Shown here: positions 9,867 through 18,047 of the stretch, in pieces
Layout: each line of letters starts with the position of its first letter
How positions within the stretch are numbered: position 1 is the first letter of the stretch
NCBI RefSeq assembly: GCF_002749975.1
Contig: NZ_PEIG01000005.1
Coordinates: 1-64,000, forward strand
DNA length: 64,000 nucleotides
Reading direction: 5' to 3'
Origin: Gloeocapsopsis sp. IPPAS B-1203
GTDB lineage: Bacteria > Cyanobacteriota > Cyanobacteriia > Cyanobacteriales > Chroococcidiopsidaceae
Made by a program: the position numbers and the translations under genes
Notes under the pieces: generated by a model
The model's input: only the letters and a program-made list of their open reading frames with translations
Told to the model about the DNA's origin: nothing
The model's database searches: none

Positions 9867-10226
9867 CTAAAAATTGTCATCGCCACTCGAAAAATTGGAG
9901 TTGGTATCTTGTTTGGAACCCAACAAATCTAATTTATCTACCAGGATAATGGGTGACGTGCGCGTTGCGCCTGTGTTGCGATCGCTCCAAGTATCAAACT
10001 TTAAAGATCCTTTGACTCCGATTAAACTTCCTTTGTGGACATAATTACCCGCAATTTCTGCTGTTTTGCCCCACAACTCCAGCGTAAACCAATCAGGTTC
10101 ATCACTGTTACGTGACTGACGTCTCACCGCCAACGTCAACCGACACTTGACACTGCCAGATTCAAAATACTTGATATCTGGTTCGCCACCAACACGACCT
10201 ACTAAAGTTACAACATTAAGACTCAT
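9867..10226 (-). CDS. ssb: Single-stranded DNA-binding protein
   Basis: 119 residues with one OB fold: MSLNVVTLVGRVGGEPDIKYFESG at the start, WFTLELWGKTAEIAGNYVHKG in the middle, and a short acidic tail ending SGDDNF. The DDxF end matches the partner-binding tip of bacterial SSB, though the disordered linker is very short, as in other cyanobacterial SSBs. It coats single-stranded DNA in replication, repair and recombination. The start ATG is 11 bases from a perfect LexA-type palindrome (10237-10250) that sits just after a TATAAT on the same strand. Confidence 0.95.
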   Translation of the reverse strand: MSLNVVTLVGRVGGEPDIKYFESGSVKCRLTLAVRRQSRNSDEPDWFTLELWGKTAEIAGNYVHKGSLIGVKGSLKFDTWSDRNTGATRTSPIILVDKLDLLGSKQDTNSNFSSGDDNF

Positions 10227-10236
10227 CGCTTTTTCC

Positions 10237-10258
10237 AGTACAAATGTACTCTATTATA
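10237..10258 (-). promoter_or_regulatory. ssb promoter -10 box with overlapping LexA-type operator
   Basis: On the minus strand TATAAT (10258-10253) is followed at once by the perfect palindrome AGTACA-AA-TGTACT (10250-10237). The palindrome fits the published cyanobacterial LexA box RGTACNNNDGTWCB. Its position on the likely start point is that of a repressor site. Binding is inferred, not shown. Confidence 0.75.
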
Positions 10259-10436
10259 GAGTAATCGCGAATATCCTCACTCTTACCAAACTTGGTGAGA
10301 AACAATTATGTTCCACTTTTTTAGCATATGAATTGTCACGTAGGCATTTTGCCTGCATCGAGTTACCCATCAAAAGTTTTAGATTAAATTTGACTCCCAA
10401 GCTGCTATTTTTGACGTCACACATTAGCATAGAAGT

Positions 10437-11615
10437 GTGACTGATTTGTATAAACCTTTATGCTCCTTAAAAGAAGGTCACTGGTTTAAGTTGATCTGCG
10501 GAGCTAGCTTTCAACATCTACCTGCGGTTAGAAATTTAACATTAGCTTACGCGTTAGCTGGTGCTGACTGTATTGACGTGGCGGCTGATCCTGCGGTAAT
10601 TGCAGCAGCGCAAGAAGCGTTGGAAGTGGCGAAGTTGCTGGCTGTTGATGCTCAGCAGCAGGGTTTTGCTTACCAGGGTAGCCCGTGGTTAATGGTGAGC
10701 TTAAATGATGGAGAAGACCCACATTTTCGCAAAGCAGAATTTAATCCAGAGGTATGTCCGGTAGAGTGTCCTCGACCATGTGAAAAGATTTGCCCAGCAA
10801 AAGCAATTGTATTTGACCGCAATCTCTTTTCTGGCGTAGTCCAAGATCTTTGTTATGGATGTGGGCGCTGTATACCAATTTGTCCTAACGATTTAATTTA
10901 TACTCGCTCTTATGTTGCTACACCAGGAGCGATCGCACCGTTAGTTTTATCTACTGGAGTTGATGCACTTGAAATTCACACGCAAGTAGGGCGAATAACT
11001 GAATTTAAAAGATTGTGGCAGGGAATCAAACCTTGGGTTAACAGGTTAAAGTTAATAGCAATTAGCTGTCCTGACGGAGACGGCATGATTGATTACTTGT
11101 GGAACCTGCATAGTATCATTGCACCACTACCCTGCCCGTTGATTTGGCAAACCGACGGACGACCTATGAGCGGTGATATTGGTGATGGCACAACCCTAGC
11201 TGCCGTGAAGCTCAGTCAAAAGGTACTCGCAGCCGGATTACCTGGATATGTACAGTTAGCTGGAGGAACTAATGATTATACCGTTGCAAAGTTAAGAGCG
11301 ATCGGACTGATGAAGAGGTCAGGGGATGCTGGCGCAGACCTTCGGTTTAGGGGTCAGAGGTCAGAGAAATCGAATAACTACAAACCAAAAGTAAAGTCTT
11401 GCCCCTCGCTCCACGCTCCTCGCCCCTCTATCTCCGGTATTGCTTACGGAAGTTACGCTCGCGCTTTACTTTTACCTATTTTAGAGCAATTAGATCAAAT
11501 GCCCATAAATCAAGATACTGTGGTGCCCCCACTGCGCTTAGAAGATAACCAAAAATTACTCTGGCAAGCTGTGAAGCTAGCAAATTCTTTAGTTTCTCAG
11601 CTAAAGTCAGTGTAA
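10437..11615 (+). CDS. ldpA: LdpA-like 4Fe-4S protein (light-dependent period)
   Basis: 392 residues from GTG 10437. The N-terminal part (LKEGHWFKLICGASFQHLP) is followed by two cysteine clusters, CPVECPRPCEKICP and CYGCGRCIPICP, which would hold two 4Fe-4S centres. The C-terminal LdpA domain runs from LIYTRSYVATPGAIAPL to KLANSLVSQ. In Synechococcus, LdpA senses redox state and tunes the circadian period. Residues about 293-332 are an in-frame low-complexity insertion (see repeat at 11314-11432), making the protein some 40 residues longer than I would expect for the family. Confidence 0.9.
   Translation: MTDLYKPLCSLKEGHWFKLICGASFQHLPAVRNLTLAYALAGADCIDVAADPAVIAAAQEALEVAKLLAVDAQQQGFAYQGSPWLMVSLNDGEDPHFRKAEFNPEVCPVECPRPCEKICPAKAIVFDRNLFSGVVQDLCYGCGRCIPICPNDLIYTRSYVATPGAIAPLVLSTGVDALEIHTQVGRITEFKRLWQGIKPWVNRLKLIAISCPDGDGMIDYLWNLHSIIAPLPCPLIWQTDGRPMSGDIGDGTTLAAVKLSQKVLAAGLPGYVQLAGGTNDYTVAKLRAIGLMKRSGDAGADLRFRGQRSEKSNNYKPKVKSCPSLHAPRPSISGIAYGSYARALLLPILEQLDQMPINQDTVVPPLRLEDNQKLLWQAVKLANSLVSQLKSV
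11314..11432. repeat. Low-complexity repeat cassette lodged in frame in ldpA
   Basis: Starts with 'aggtcaggggatgctggcg' and ends with CTC-rich phrases (gcccctcgctccacgctcct). The same phrase type is found between genes of this window. Here it keeps the ldpA frame open and encodes an Arg/Ser/Lys/Pro-rich stretch unlike the surrounding domain. Confidence 0.7.
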
Positions 11616-11673
11616 AAATGCTGAAATCACACGCTCATCTTACTCTCTTGTTGATAACGCCACCCTAGGAAGA

Positions 11674-13416
11674 ATGCCCAATACAGACGATCTGCAAAAA
11701 TTGCTGGATATTTTGCCGTTAGAGATTCGACAAGCTTTAGAATATCACCCTTTGAGGGATAAATTGGTTGAAGTAGTGATGGACTTGGGGCGTCTTCCCG
11801 AAGCCCGCTTCCCCAATCAAGCCGAGTACCTTTCTGATACACCTATTTCGCAGGAACAACTCAACGAGTGCATCCAGCGTGTAGGGGAATTCGGAGGAGA
11901 TAACCGAGCCGGAATTGAGAAAACTTTACACCGCATTAGTGCTATCCGTAACCGCACAGGTAAAATTATCGGCTTAACCTGTCGTGTTGGTCGCGCGGTT
12001 TACGGCACAATCGGTATGATTCGCGATTTAGTAGAAACTGGTCGCTCAATTTTAATGCTTGGTCGTCCAGGAGTCGGTAAAACAACAGCTTTACGCGAAA
12101 TTGCACGGGTACTAGCAGATGAACTTAATAAACGAGTTGTCATTATTGATACATCAAACGAAATTGCGGGAGATGGAGACGTTGCACATCCAGCAATAGG
12201 TCGCGCCCGTCGCATGCAAGTTGCACGTCCTGAATTGCAGCATCAAGTGATGATTGAGGCAGTGGAAAACCATATGCCAGAAGTCATTGTCATTGATGAA
12301 ATTGGTACTGAACTTGAAGCTATGGCAGCACGGACAATCGCTGAACGCGGTGTACAGTTAGTCGGAACAGCGCACGGTAATCAAATTGAAAACTTGATTA
12401 AAAACCCTACGCTATCAGACTTAGTTGGAGGAATTCAAGCTGTCACATTAGGCGATGACGAAGCCCGAAGGCGACGCAGCCAGAAAACTGTTTTAGAACG
12501 TAAAGCGCCACCTACGTTTGAAATTGCGGTGGAAATGCTTGAACGCCAGCGTTGGGTAGTTCATGAAAGTGTAGCAGATACTGTAGATAGTCTCTTACGC
12601 GGACATCAACCAAGCCCTCAAATGCGTACTGTAGATGATGCGGGTAAAGTGACCGTAACTCGTCAGCAACCTGTCTCAATTCGAGGCGTTACCGACGAGA
12701 AACAAGACCTCAGAATGCCTGGAAACGCATCAGCTACGCCAGTACTACAACCAAATGGATGGCGGGCATCAGGACAAATGTCACCATTGCCTCGCTACTC
12801 CAAAGAGCCAGAATCAGGAATAAGTGAATTCGAGCGATTACTCGACCAATCGCTCGATCAGAGCGATCTCTTTGGCTATGGTGCGCAAACTGCAGGGCCA
12901 AATGGAGAAGATTTACCTCTACACATCTATCCCTATGGTGTGAGTCGTCACCAGTTAGAGCAAGTGATTCAGGTGTTGAATTTACCTGTAGTCTTGACAA
13001 AAGACATTGATAGTGCAGATGCAATTTTGGCATTGCGATCGCACGTCAAAAATCACTCAAAGTTGCGTCACATCGCAAAAGTGCGTCAAGTTCCGATCCA
13101 CATGATTAAAGCCAGCACTATTCCCCAAATTACGCGGACGCTGCGCCGGATGTTGGACATGGACGAGCCACTGACAACTGATGAACGCGAACTGAGCTTA
13201 TTTACTCAAGGGGGAAGTGAAGACGAAATCGATGCCTTAGAAGAGGCGCGCCTAGCAGTAGAGCAAATTGTAATTCCCAAAGGACAACCTGTGGAGTTAT
13301 TACCGCGATCGCCTAAAGTCCGCAAAATGCAACACGAACTTGTAGAACACTATCGTCTAAAATCTAATAGCTTTGGCGAAGAACCCAACCGTCGCTTGCG
13401 GATTTACCCAGCTTGA
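11674..13416 (+). CDS. Ycf45-like AAA ATPase with C-terminal R3H domain
   Basis: 580 residues. An N-terminal helical region with the ICNRTGKIIGLTCRVG-like SpoIIIAA/Ycf45 entry (about residues 90-107) leads to Walker A GRPGVGKTT at 130-138. Walker B-like VIVIDEIG follows near 207, then VGTAHGN. A variable linker (about 305-400) and two C-terminal parts follow: an IYPYGVSRHQLEQVI domain and an R3H-like end. Cyanobacterial and plastid Ycf45 proteins share this order. The R3H domain binds single-stranded nucleic acid. Precise role unknown; the setting beside ssb and ldpA is noted. It begins 58 bases after ldpA. Confidence 0.88.
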   Translation: MPNTDDLQKLLDILPLEIRQALEYHPLRDKLVEVVMDLGRLPEARFPNQAEYLSDTPISQEQLNECIQRVGEFGGDNRAGIEKTLHRISAIRNRTGKIIGLTCRVGRAVYGTIGMIRDLVETGRSILMLGRPGVGKTTALREIARVLADELNKRVVIIDTSNEIAGDGDVAHPAIGRARRMQVARPELQHQVMIEAVENHMPEVIVIDEIGTELEAMAARTIAERGVQLVGTAHGNQIENLIKNPTLSDLVGGIQAVTLGDDEARRRRSQKTVLERKAPPTFEIAVEMLERQRWVVHESVADTVDSLLRGHQPSPQMRTVDDAGKVTVTRQQPVSIRGVTDEKQDLRMPGNASATPVLQPNGWRASGQMSPLPRYSKEPESGISEFERLLDQSLDQSDLFGYGAQTAGPNGEDLPLHIYPYGVSRHQLEQVIQVLNLPVVLTKDIDSADAILALRSHVKNHSKLRHIAKVRQVPIHMIKASTIPQITRTLRRMLDMDEPLTTDERELSLFTQGGSEDEIDALEEARLAVEQIVIPKGQPVELLPRSPKVRKMQHELVEHYRLKSNSFGEEPNRRLRIYPA

Positions 13417-13431
13417 GTGACGTAAGAAGGG

Positions 13432-13544
13432 GCAGAGGGTAGGCGAGTAGCGGGTAGGCGGGTAGTAGGGAAAAATAGCATTTTCGTCTCACACACTCCT
13501 ACTCTTGCACTAATCACTTTTTCACTCGCTCCTAACCCCTCTTA
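13432..13544. repeat. Low-complexity phrase repeats before tRNA-Gln
   Basis: G-rich phrases (gggtaggcgggtagtaggg) followed by C/T-rich phrases (cactcgctcctaacccctc). The 16-mer taggcgggtagtaggg at 13455-13470 recurs exactly at 21856-21871. Confidence 0.65.
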
Positions 13545-13551
13545 AAAAGAC

Positions 13552-13582
13552 TTGACATTTTTTCTAGATTTGCTGCTAATAT
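13552..13582 (+). promoter_or_regulatory. Promoter of tRNA-Gln
   Basis: TTGACA (13552-13557), a 19-base spacer and TAATAT (13577-13582) lie 18 bases before the mature tRNA. The consensus-like -35 supports sigma-70-type transcription. Confidence 0.55.
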
Positions 13583-13599
13583 AGTTAAGGTTGACCCAT

Positions 13600-13671
13600 T
13601 GGGGCGTAGCCAAGTGGTAAGGCAGCGGGTTTTGGTCCCGCCATTCCTAGGTTCGAATCCTAGCGCCCCAG
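13600..13671 (+). tRNA. trnQ: tRNA-Gln (anticodon UUG)
   Basis: 72-base cloverleaf. The acceptor TGGGGCG (13600-13606) pairs with CGCCCCA (13664-13670), with G as discriminator. The anticodon stem GCGGG/CCCGC encloses loop TTTTGGT with anticodon TTG (13632-13634). The T arm has GTTCGAATC. No CCA is encoded. In cyanobacteria this tRNA is charged with Glu first and amidated by GatCAB. Confidence 0.95.
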
Positions 13672-13853
13672 TTTGATAAAACTAGTAAACATTTTTAAAG
13701 CTTCTACAGCATGGTAAGAGGTAACGGGTAACTGGTAATTGGAGGTTTCGTTCTAACAGCCTTTTACTACTTAAACAAATCGACTTGAAAAATGCGGCTA
13801 AAGCAATCTTAATGGTGTAGTAAACCGTAGCTAAAAAGATTGCGTAAGCAGGC

Positions 13854-14636
13854 ATGACAGCACAACCAACGATTCTCGCACTTGATTTTGATGGCGTCAT
13901 TTGCGACGGGCTGAAAGAATATTTTGAGACAGCTTGGCGTAGCTACTGTAATATTTGGCTACAAACAGACGAAACGCCACCAGATAATTTAGCCGAAAAG
14001 TTTTATCGGTTACGACCAGTCATTGAAACAGGTTGGGAAATGCCAGTATTAATTGCCGCTTTGCTAGCAGGAGTCGCAGAAGAGCAAATTTTGCAAGATT
14101 GGAATGCGATCGCCCCCGCGATCGTGCAGGAAACTCACCTTCAATCTGCTGCTATTGCCCAGAAACTCGACTTTTTACGCGACAAATGGATTACAGATGA
14201 TTTAGCAAGTTGGCTTGGTTTACACCGCTTTTATCCTGGCGTTATCGAAAAACTCAACTCCTTAATGAATAGCCCCATCCAGGTATTTATTGTGACTACT
14301 AAAGAAGGGCGGTTTGTGCAGCAACTACTGGCACAACAAGGAATTCATTTACCAGCAAAATCAGTATTTGGCAAAGAAAATAAACGTCCCAAATATAAAA
14401 TTCTACACGAGTTAATCACTGCCGCAGAAACATTACCTGCTAGTTTATGGTTTGTCGAAGACCGCATGAAAACGCTAGAACTCGTTGCTCAACAGTCAAA
14501 TCTTGACACTGTAAAACTATATTTAGCCGATTGGGGCTATAACACAAGCGATGAACAACAAGCTGCCCAAAATCACGATCGCATCCAGCTGCTATCACTT
14601 TCTCAGTTTGCTGATGATTTTTCAACTTGGGGTTAA
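13854..14636 (+). CDS. HAD-family hydrolase
   Basis: 260 residues. HAD motif I is LALDFDGVICDG near residues 9-20, where the first Asp is the nucleophile and the second the acid/base. Motif II is the VFIVTTKEG stretch (about 143-151), motif III Lys lies in KSVFGKENKRPKY and motif IV in WFVEDRMKTLE. The helical cap between motifs I and II is of the phosphoglycolate-phosphatase type (C1 cap). It is probably a small-molecule phosphatase; substrate unknown. It lies 182 bases after tRNA-Gln and has no coding partner close by. Confidence 0.87.
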   Translation: MTAQPTILALDFDGVICDGLKEYFETAWRSYCNIWLQTDETPPDNLAEKFYRLRPVIETGWEMPVLIAALLAGVAEEQILQDWNAIAPAIVQETHLQSAAIAQKLDFLRDKWITDDLASWLGLHRFYPGVIEKLNSLMNSPIQVFIVTTKEGRFVQQLLAQQGIHLPAKSVFGKENKRPKYKILHELITAAETLPASLWFVEDRMKTLELVAQQSNLDTVKLYLADWGYNTSDEQQAAQNHDRIQLLSLSQFADDFSTWG

Positions 14637-14690
14637 ATCGTCATGGTTAATGGATATCCTTGTCAATTATCAGTTACCAGCCTTTAAGTT

Positions 14691-14745
14691 ATAGCAATGG
14701 TCAATTATAGTTAGGAAATTGTAGAAGCTCAGAACTGTTGTCTTG
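14691..14745 (+). repeat. Short dispersed repeat, copy A
   Basis: atagcaatggtcaatta is followed by 'tagaagctcagaa'. A close relative with 'tagaagatcaaaa' lies at 46626-46670, so this is probably a short dispersed or MITE-like element. Confidence 0.5.
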
Positions 14746-14931
14746 TAAAGTTTGCTCAACGGAACGCTAGTTCCTACAAAACTGACCTCTGCTATACCTT
14801 TATTTCTACTCACTTACTATACTTTGATTGAGAAATGCTTACTATTAAGCACCCTCAATAGTCTTGACTTTGATATTAAGGCAAGATCTTCCTGCTGCAA
14901 GATAACCTCCGTGACGCTATTTCTCTGTGTT

Positions 14932-15237
14932 CCGGAGTTTATCAACCAGTGTTCTCAATATCAAGAGAAGTACCCCATTCAGAAAGTATGGACGATTCCG
15001 TTGCACGAGCCTAAACGCCAAAGCAGTGAATATCGCCAGTGGTTTGACCTTCGTCCAGGGTTGTGGTTGCTAATTGATGACTACACGCTGCATGACGATC
15101 TCATTATGGAAACAGGAACGGGTGAACCCTTTGAGCCTTGGCTATGCTTTGAACTGAGTTTTATGCTTTCAGGCAACAATCGGACGGAAGAAGTGCGATC
15201 GCATGAAAATTTTTTGTCAGCTGTAATTGGACTGTAG
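14932..15237 (+). pseudogene. Truncated AraC-family regulator (N-terminal half only)
   Basis: The last 100 codons of an open frame beginning at 14752 look like the sensory half of cyanobacterial PchR/AraC-type regulators: FDLRPGLWLLIDDYTLHDDL, then EPFEPWLCFELSFMLSG and NNRTEEVRSHENFL. The frame stops at 15237 where the family would continue into its helix-turn-helix pair, and no such domain follows. The first 60 codons (14752-14931) do not resemble the family. I read it as a gene fragment without DNA-binding capacity. Confidence 0.6.
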
Positions 15238-15366
15238 TGTATCGTTAAAGTTGGGGATCGATTTAGGTGGAGTACGAGTGCGATCGCCTCACGATGCTTG
15301 TAACGACTATCCCAATTATTGAGTCGTGCCTCTAGTTAAGCTAAGTTCTGGATATTAATGTCCTAA

Positions 15367-15834
15367 CTATATTGACCATTGCGATACTTTCCACATTCGT
15401 TGGTCAAACCTAAACTGCAATGGTGGTTCAAGTGAAAGTTGCAAGTCTGGATGTTGAGGATTGAGCAGGTAGTTGAATTCAACAGGAATAATTGCCGAAG
15501 GAACTTTAAGCACAGGTGTTTGCCGCTCTTGGAGCCACCGCTTACCGATATTTTGTAACACTAGATAAGCTGCTGGTTGTTGCCAATCTTGGGGTAGGCT
15601 ACTGACATCTACTTCGCCGATCGCAATATCTTCTGGTAAAAAGGCGCGAATAGCAACGAGGGGGATGCGATCGCTCTCGGTGTGGACAAAAACTTCTAAA
15701 CTTGCAAGAGCTAGATCGGCAGTGTAGACAACTAAAAAGCCTTGAGGAGTCCAACGTCCTGGTGCATAAAGTCCACCTGTACCAGAAAAAGCACTGTCTT
15801 GATGCTTGGTTTTACAAATTCTCCAGACTTGCAC
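15367..15834 (-). CDS. RES-domain toxin of an Xre-RES toxin-antitoxin pair
   Basis: 155 residues covering one RES domain: VWRIC at the start, GGLYAPGRWTPQG, VVYTADLALASLEVFVH, and the C-terminal PQHPDLQ and FDQRMW motifs. RES toxins of the ParT/MbcT type bind NAD; some degrade it, others ADP-ribosylate targets. The Arg, Tyr and Glu of the fold's pocket are all present, so it looks active. It starts with GTG at 15834, and the upstream antitoxin stop TAG overlaps that GTG by one base, so translation is probably coupled. Confidence 0.9.
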   Translation of the reverse strand: MQVWRICKTKHQDSAFSGTGGLYAPGRWTPQGFLVVYTADLALASLEVFVHTESDRIPLVAIRAFLPEDIAIGEVDVSSLPQDWQQPAAYLVLQNIGKRWLQERQTPVLKVPSAIIPVEFNYLLNPQHPDLQLSLEPPLQFRFDQRMWKVSQWSI

Positions 15835-16169
15835 TAGCCGAATATGCCGTATTCAGCACGGTAGAGGATTTGTTCAACAAGTTTGGCTCCAGCATCAGTA
15901 GCCAATGCTTTCAAAGGAGAATTTCCTTCTAGTGCGGCTTTCGGTGTAGATAGCCAGCGCTGGGTTTCTTTCTCATCCTCAAATAGCTCCAAAGCTTGGT
16001 TGTAAATTCGACTAAAGCGCTCTAAACGGTCGGCGATCGCCGGCTTAAGAACTGAATTTTGCTTCTCGTAGCGAAACTGAGTACTCTCAGAAATCCCAAA
16101 TAGCTGCTTGACATCATTTTTGTCTAGGGAAAAACGGTTAGCTATATTTTTAATCGCTTCGTACCTCAA
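15834..16169 (-). CDS. Xre/ParS-type antitoxin (DUF2384)
   Basis: 111 residues from a TTG at 16169. The N-terminal half is the Xre-like helix-turn-helix (VKQLFGISESTQFRYEKQ). The C-terminal DUF2384 part (PKAALEGNSPLKALATDAGA, QILYRAEYGIFG) is the toxin-pocket plug of ParS/MbcA antitoxins. The frame is open a further 21 codons upstream (reading ...QTATSTQLKG) but holds no ATG or GTG, so the true start is uncertain. It lies directly before the RES toxin and would repress the operon. Confidence 0.88.
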   Translation of the reverse strand: MRYEAIKNIANRFSLDKNDVKQLFGISESTQFRYEKQNSVLKPAIADRLERFSRIYNQALELFEDEKETQRWLSTPKAALEGNSPLKALATDAGAKLVEQILYRAEYGIFG

Positions 16170-16408
16170 GCCTTTTAGCTGAGTGCTTGTAGCAGTCTGG
16201 TTTTTTACCTGATCTGAACGTACTTATTTTACAGATTGAGCCATATCGGTGTTTCAAATGACATTAAAATTATATCAATTGAAATAATAGCTGTTATTTA
16301 ATCTTATTGCTGCACCCTCCACTCAAATTGTTTCTTAGGAGAGGGATATCTTAATCGCTAAAAAAGAATATAAGCTAGAAGCTAATAGCTAAAAGCCCAT
16401 AGCTAATC

Positions 16409-17611
16409 ATGCTCGATTTAACAAAACTCGCAAAAGCGATGCAAGGCATTAGCCAGCATCTCACCTTAGAAGCTGCTGCCAGTCGTCAGCGCGTAGAATT
16501 AGCCCAAGAGTTATTTGCGGACGCATGCACGCGACAAGCCGAATTAGTGGAGAAACAGCAGCAATGGCGCGATCGCATTCTGTTCAGCATCGCTACACCT
16601 GTTGAACCTCTTGATACTGCGGTTGACATTCCTATTCCCCCAGCAGTTCACACCGTCATTGCCACTGATGGCTCGCAGATTGCCCCAAATCAGCACGAAA
16701 TTGCTTACTGCTACCTCCTCAATATCGGGCGCGTTGTCTTACACTACGGGCAAAATCGGCAACCATTATTAGATAGCTTACCCGAAGTGTTTTATCTCCC
16801 TGAAGACTTGTATGTTTCACGTCAGTGGGGAATTCGTACGGAAGAATGGATGGGATATTGCCGTACTGCGTCAGAAGCCACTGTTTTGGCGGAATTAGCA
16901 ATTGTAGGGGCGAGGGGCGTGGAGCGTGGGGCGAGGGGTGAAGTACCACTATTGGCAATGGTGGATGGTTCGCTGATTTATTGGTTTTTAGAGCAATTAC
17001 CTTTAGAAGCCCGCGATCGCATTTTACCGCCGATTTTAGATGCTTGGGATCAACTTAAAGATGCCGGAATTCCCATGATGGGATACCTCAGTGCTTCGCG
17101 TAGTGGAGAAGCTATTAACTTTTTACGCTTACAAGCGTGTCCGCACGAAAATCCTGATTGCGTGACATATTGTCCTAATCTTGTTGTCGAAAAAGCGCCG
17201 TGTCAAATGCTCGATCCCCTGCGAGATATTGCACTATGGACGTCTAGCCTCAAGCCAGGACAACGCAGTACTCTATGGCGCAGTTCGCACCGCATTCTTG
17301 ACTTGTACGGTTGCCATACTGTTTATTTTTGCTACGTTCATGTAGGAACAGAAATCGCCCGCATAGAAGTCCCAGCCTGGGTAGCAGAAAACCAAGCGTT
17401 ACTCGATCAATCCCTCAGCTTAATGTTGGCACAGGTACAAAAAGGATATGGTTATCCTGTAGCGCTTGCAGAAGCACACAATCAAGCCGTGGTTCGTGGT
17501 GGCGATCGCGCGCGTTTCTTCACCCTCCTCGAACAACAAATGATTAAAGCTGGTTTACGCAATGTCGGAATTTCCTACAAGGAAGCCCGCAAACGCGGCA
17601 GTATTGCCTAA
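16409..17611 (+). CDS. NurA-domain nuclease
   Basis: 400 residues. NurA fold: an N-terminal helix pair, then VIATDGSQIAPNQHEIAYCYLLN with the catalytic Asp (about residue 91), the VDGSLIYWFLEQ second acidic site, LSASRSGEAINFLRL, and the C-terminal AEAHNQAVVRGGDR motif. In archaea NurA trims 5' ends at double-strand breaks with HerA; the bacterial homologues are less studied, and no HerA is in this window. Residues about 166-180 (GARGVERGARGEV) come from a low-complexity repeat. It stands divergent to the Xre-RES pair. Confidence 0.9.
   Translation: MLDLTKLAKAMQGISQHLTLEAAASRQRVELAQELFADACTRQAELVEKQQQWRDRILFSIATPVEPLDTAVDIPIPPAVHTVIATDGSQIAPNQHEIAYCYLLNIGRVVLHYGQNRQPLLDSLPEVFYLPEDLYVSRQWGIRTEEWMGYCRTASEATVLAELAIVGARGVERGARGEVPLLAMVDGSLIYWFLEQLPLEARDRILPPILDAWDQLKDAGIPMMGYLSASRSGEAINFLRLQACPHENPDCVTYCPNLVVEKAPCQMLDPLRDIALWTSSLKPGQRSTLWRSSHRILDLYGCHTVYFCYVHVGTEIARIEVPAWVAENQALLDQSLSLMLAQVQKGYGYPVALAEAHNQAVVRGGDRARFFTLLEQQMIKAGLRNVGISYKEARKRGSIA
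16904..16944. repeat. Low-complexity repeat inside the NurA gene
   Basis: Phrases 'gaggggcgtggagcgtgggg' match the reverse complement of the intergenic phrase (cccctcgcccctcactcct). It adds about 13 residues in frame. Confidence 0.65.
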
Positions 17612-17696
17612 AAGGGATTAGTTTTGAGTTTTGAGTGATGAGTTTTGAATAGATAGAAAAGAGTATTCTCCTCTGCTTTTTCAATTCCCTGACTTC

Positions 17697-17951
17697 TCAT
17701 TCGGGTTCATCACTCAAAGTTTCAATTAATAAATCTACTTGCTGCTGTCTTTGCTGGAGAAAAGTTTCGCATTGACGTAAATATTCAACAGCTGCTGTAA
17801 ATTTCTCAAAGACCTCTTCTAATTCCAACTCCCCAGCTTCAATTTGCGCAATAATTCTTTCTACTTCGGCAACCTTAGCTTCATAATTCCAGTCGGGTTT
17901 GAGTGTTGCATCTACTGCGTCAGAATTGACTACCTTACTTCGTCTAGCCAT
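17697..17951 (-). CDS. xseB: Exodeoxyribonuclease VII small subunit
   Basis: 84 residues, the usual XseB size, mostly two helices ([39 protein letters not shown]). It coats the coiled coil of the large subunit in the XseA/XseB complex, which degrades single-stranded DNA from either end. It lies 96 bases downstream of xseA on the same strand, a normal operon arrangement. Confidence 0.93.
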   Translation of the reverse strand: MARRSKVVNSDAVDATLKPDWNYEAKVAEVERIIAQIEAGELELEEVFEKFTAAVEYLRQCETFLQQRQQQVDLLIETLSDEPE

Positions 17952-18047
17952 AAATACCCGTTACTAAGTGCTTTTGATTTGATAAGTAGCCTACTTGGAC
18001 AGCAAAAGACGGCTATCTCACATTAAATCAAGTTCAATGACTTACTT

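Noticed and set aside
11627-11842. 71-codon minus-strand ORF at the start of the R3H ATPase gene
   Set aside because: Shadow of the well-supported plus-strand gene.
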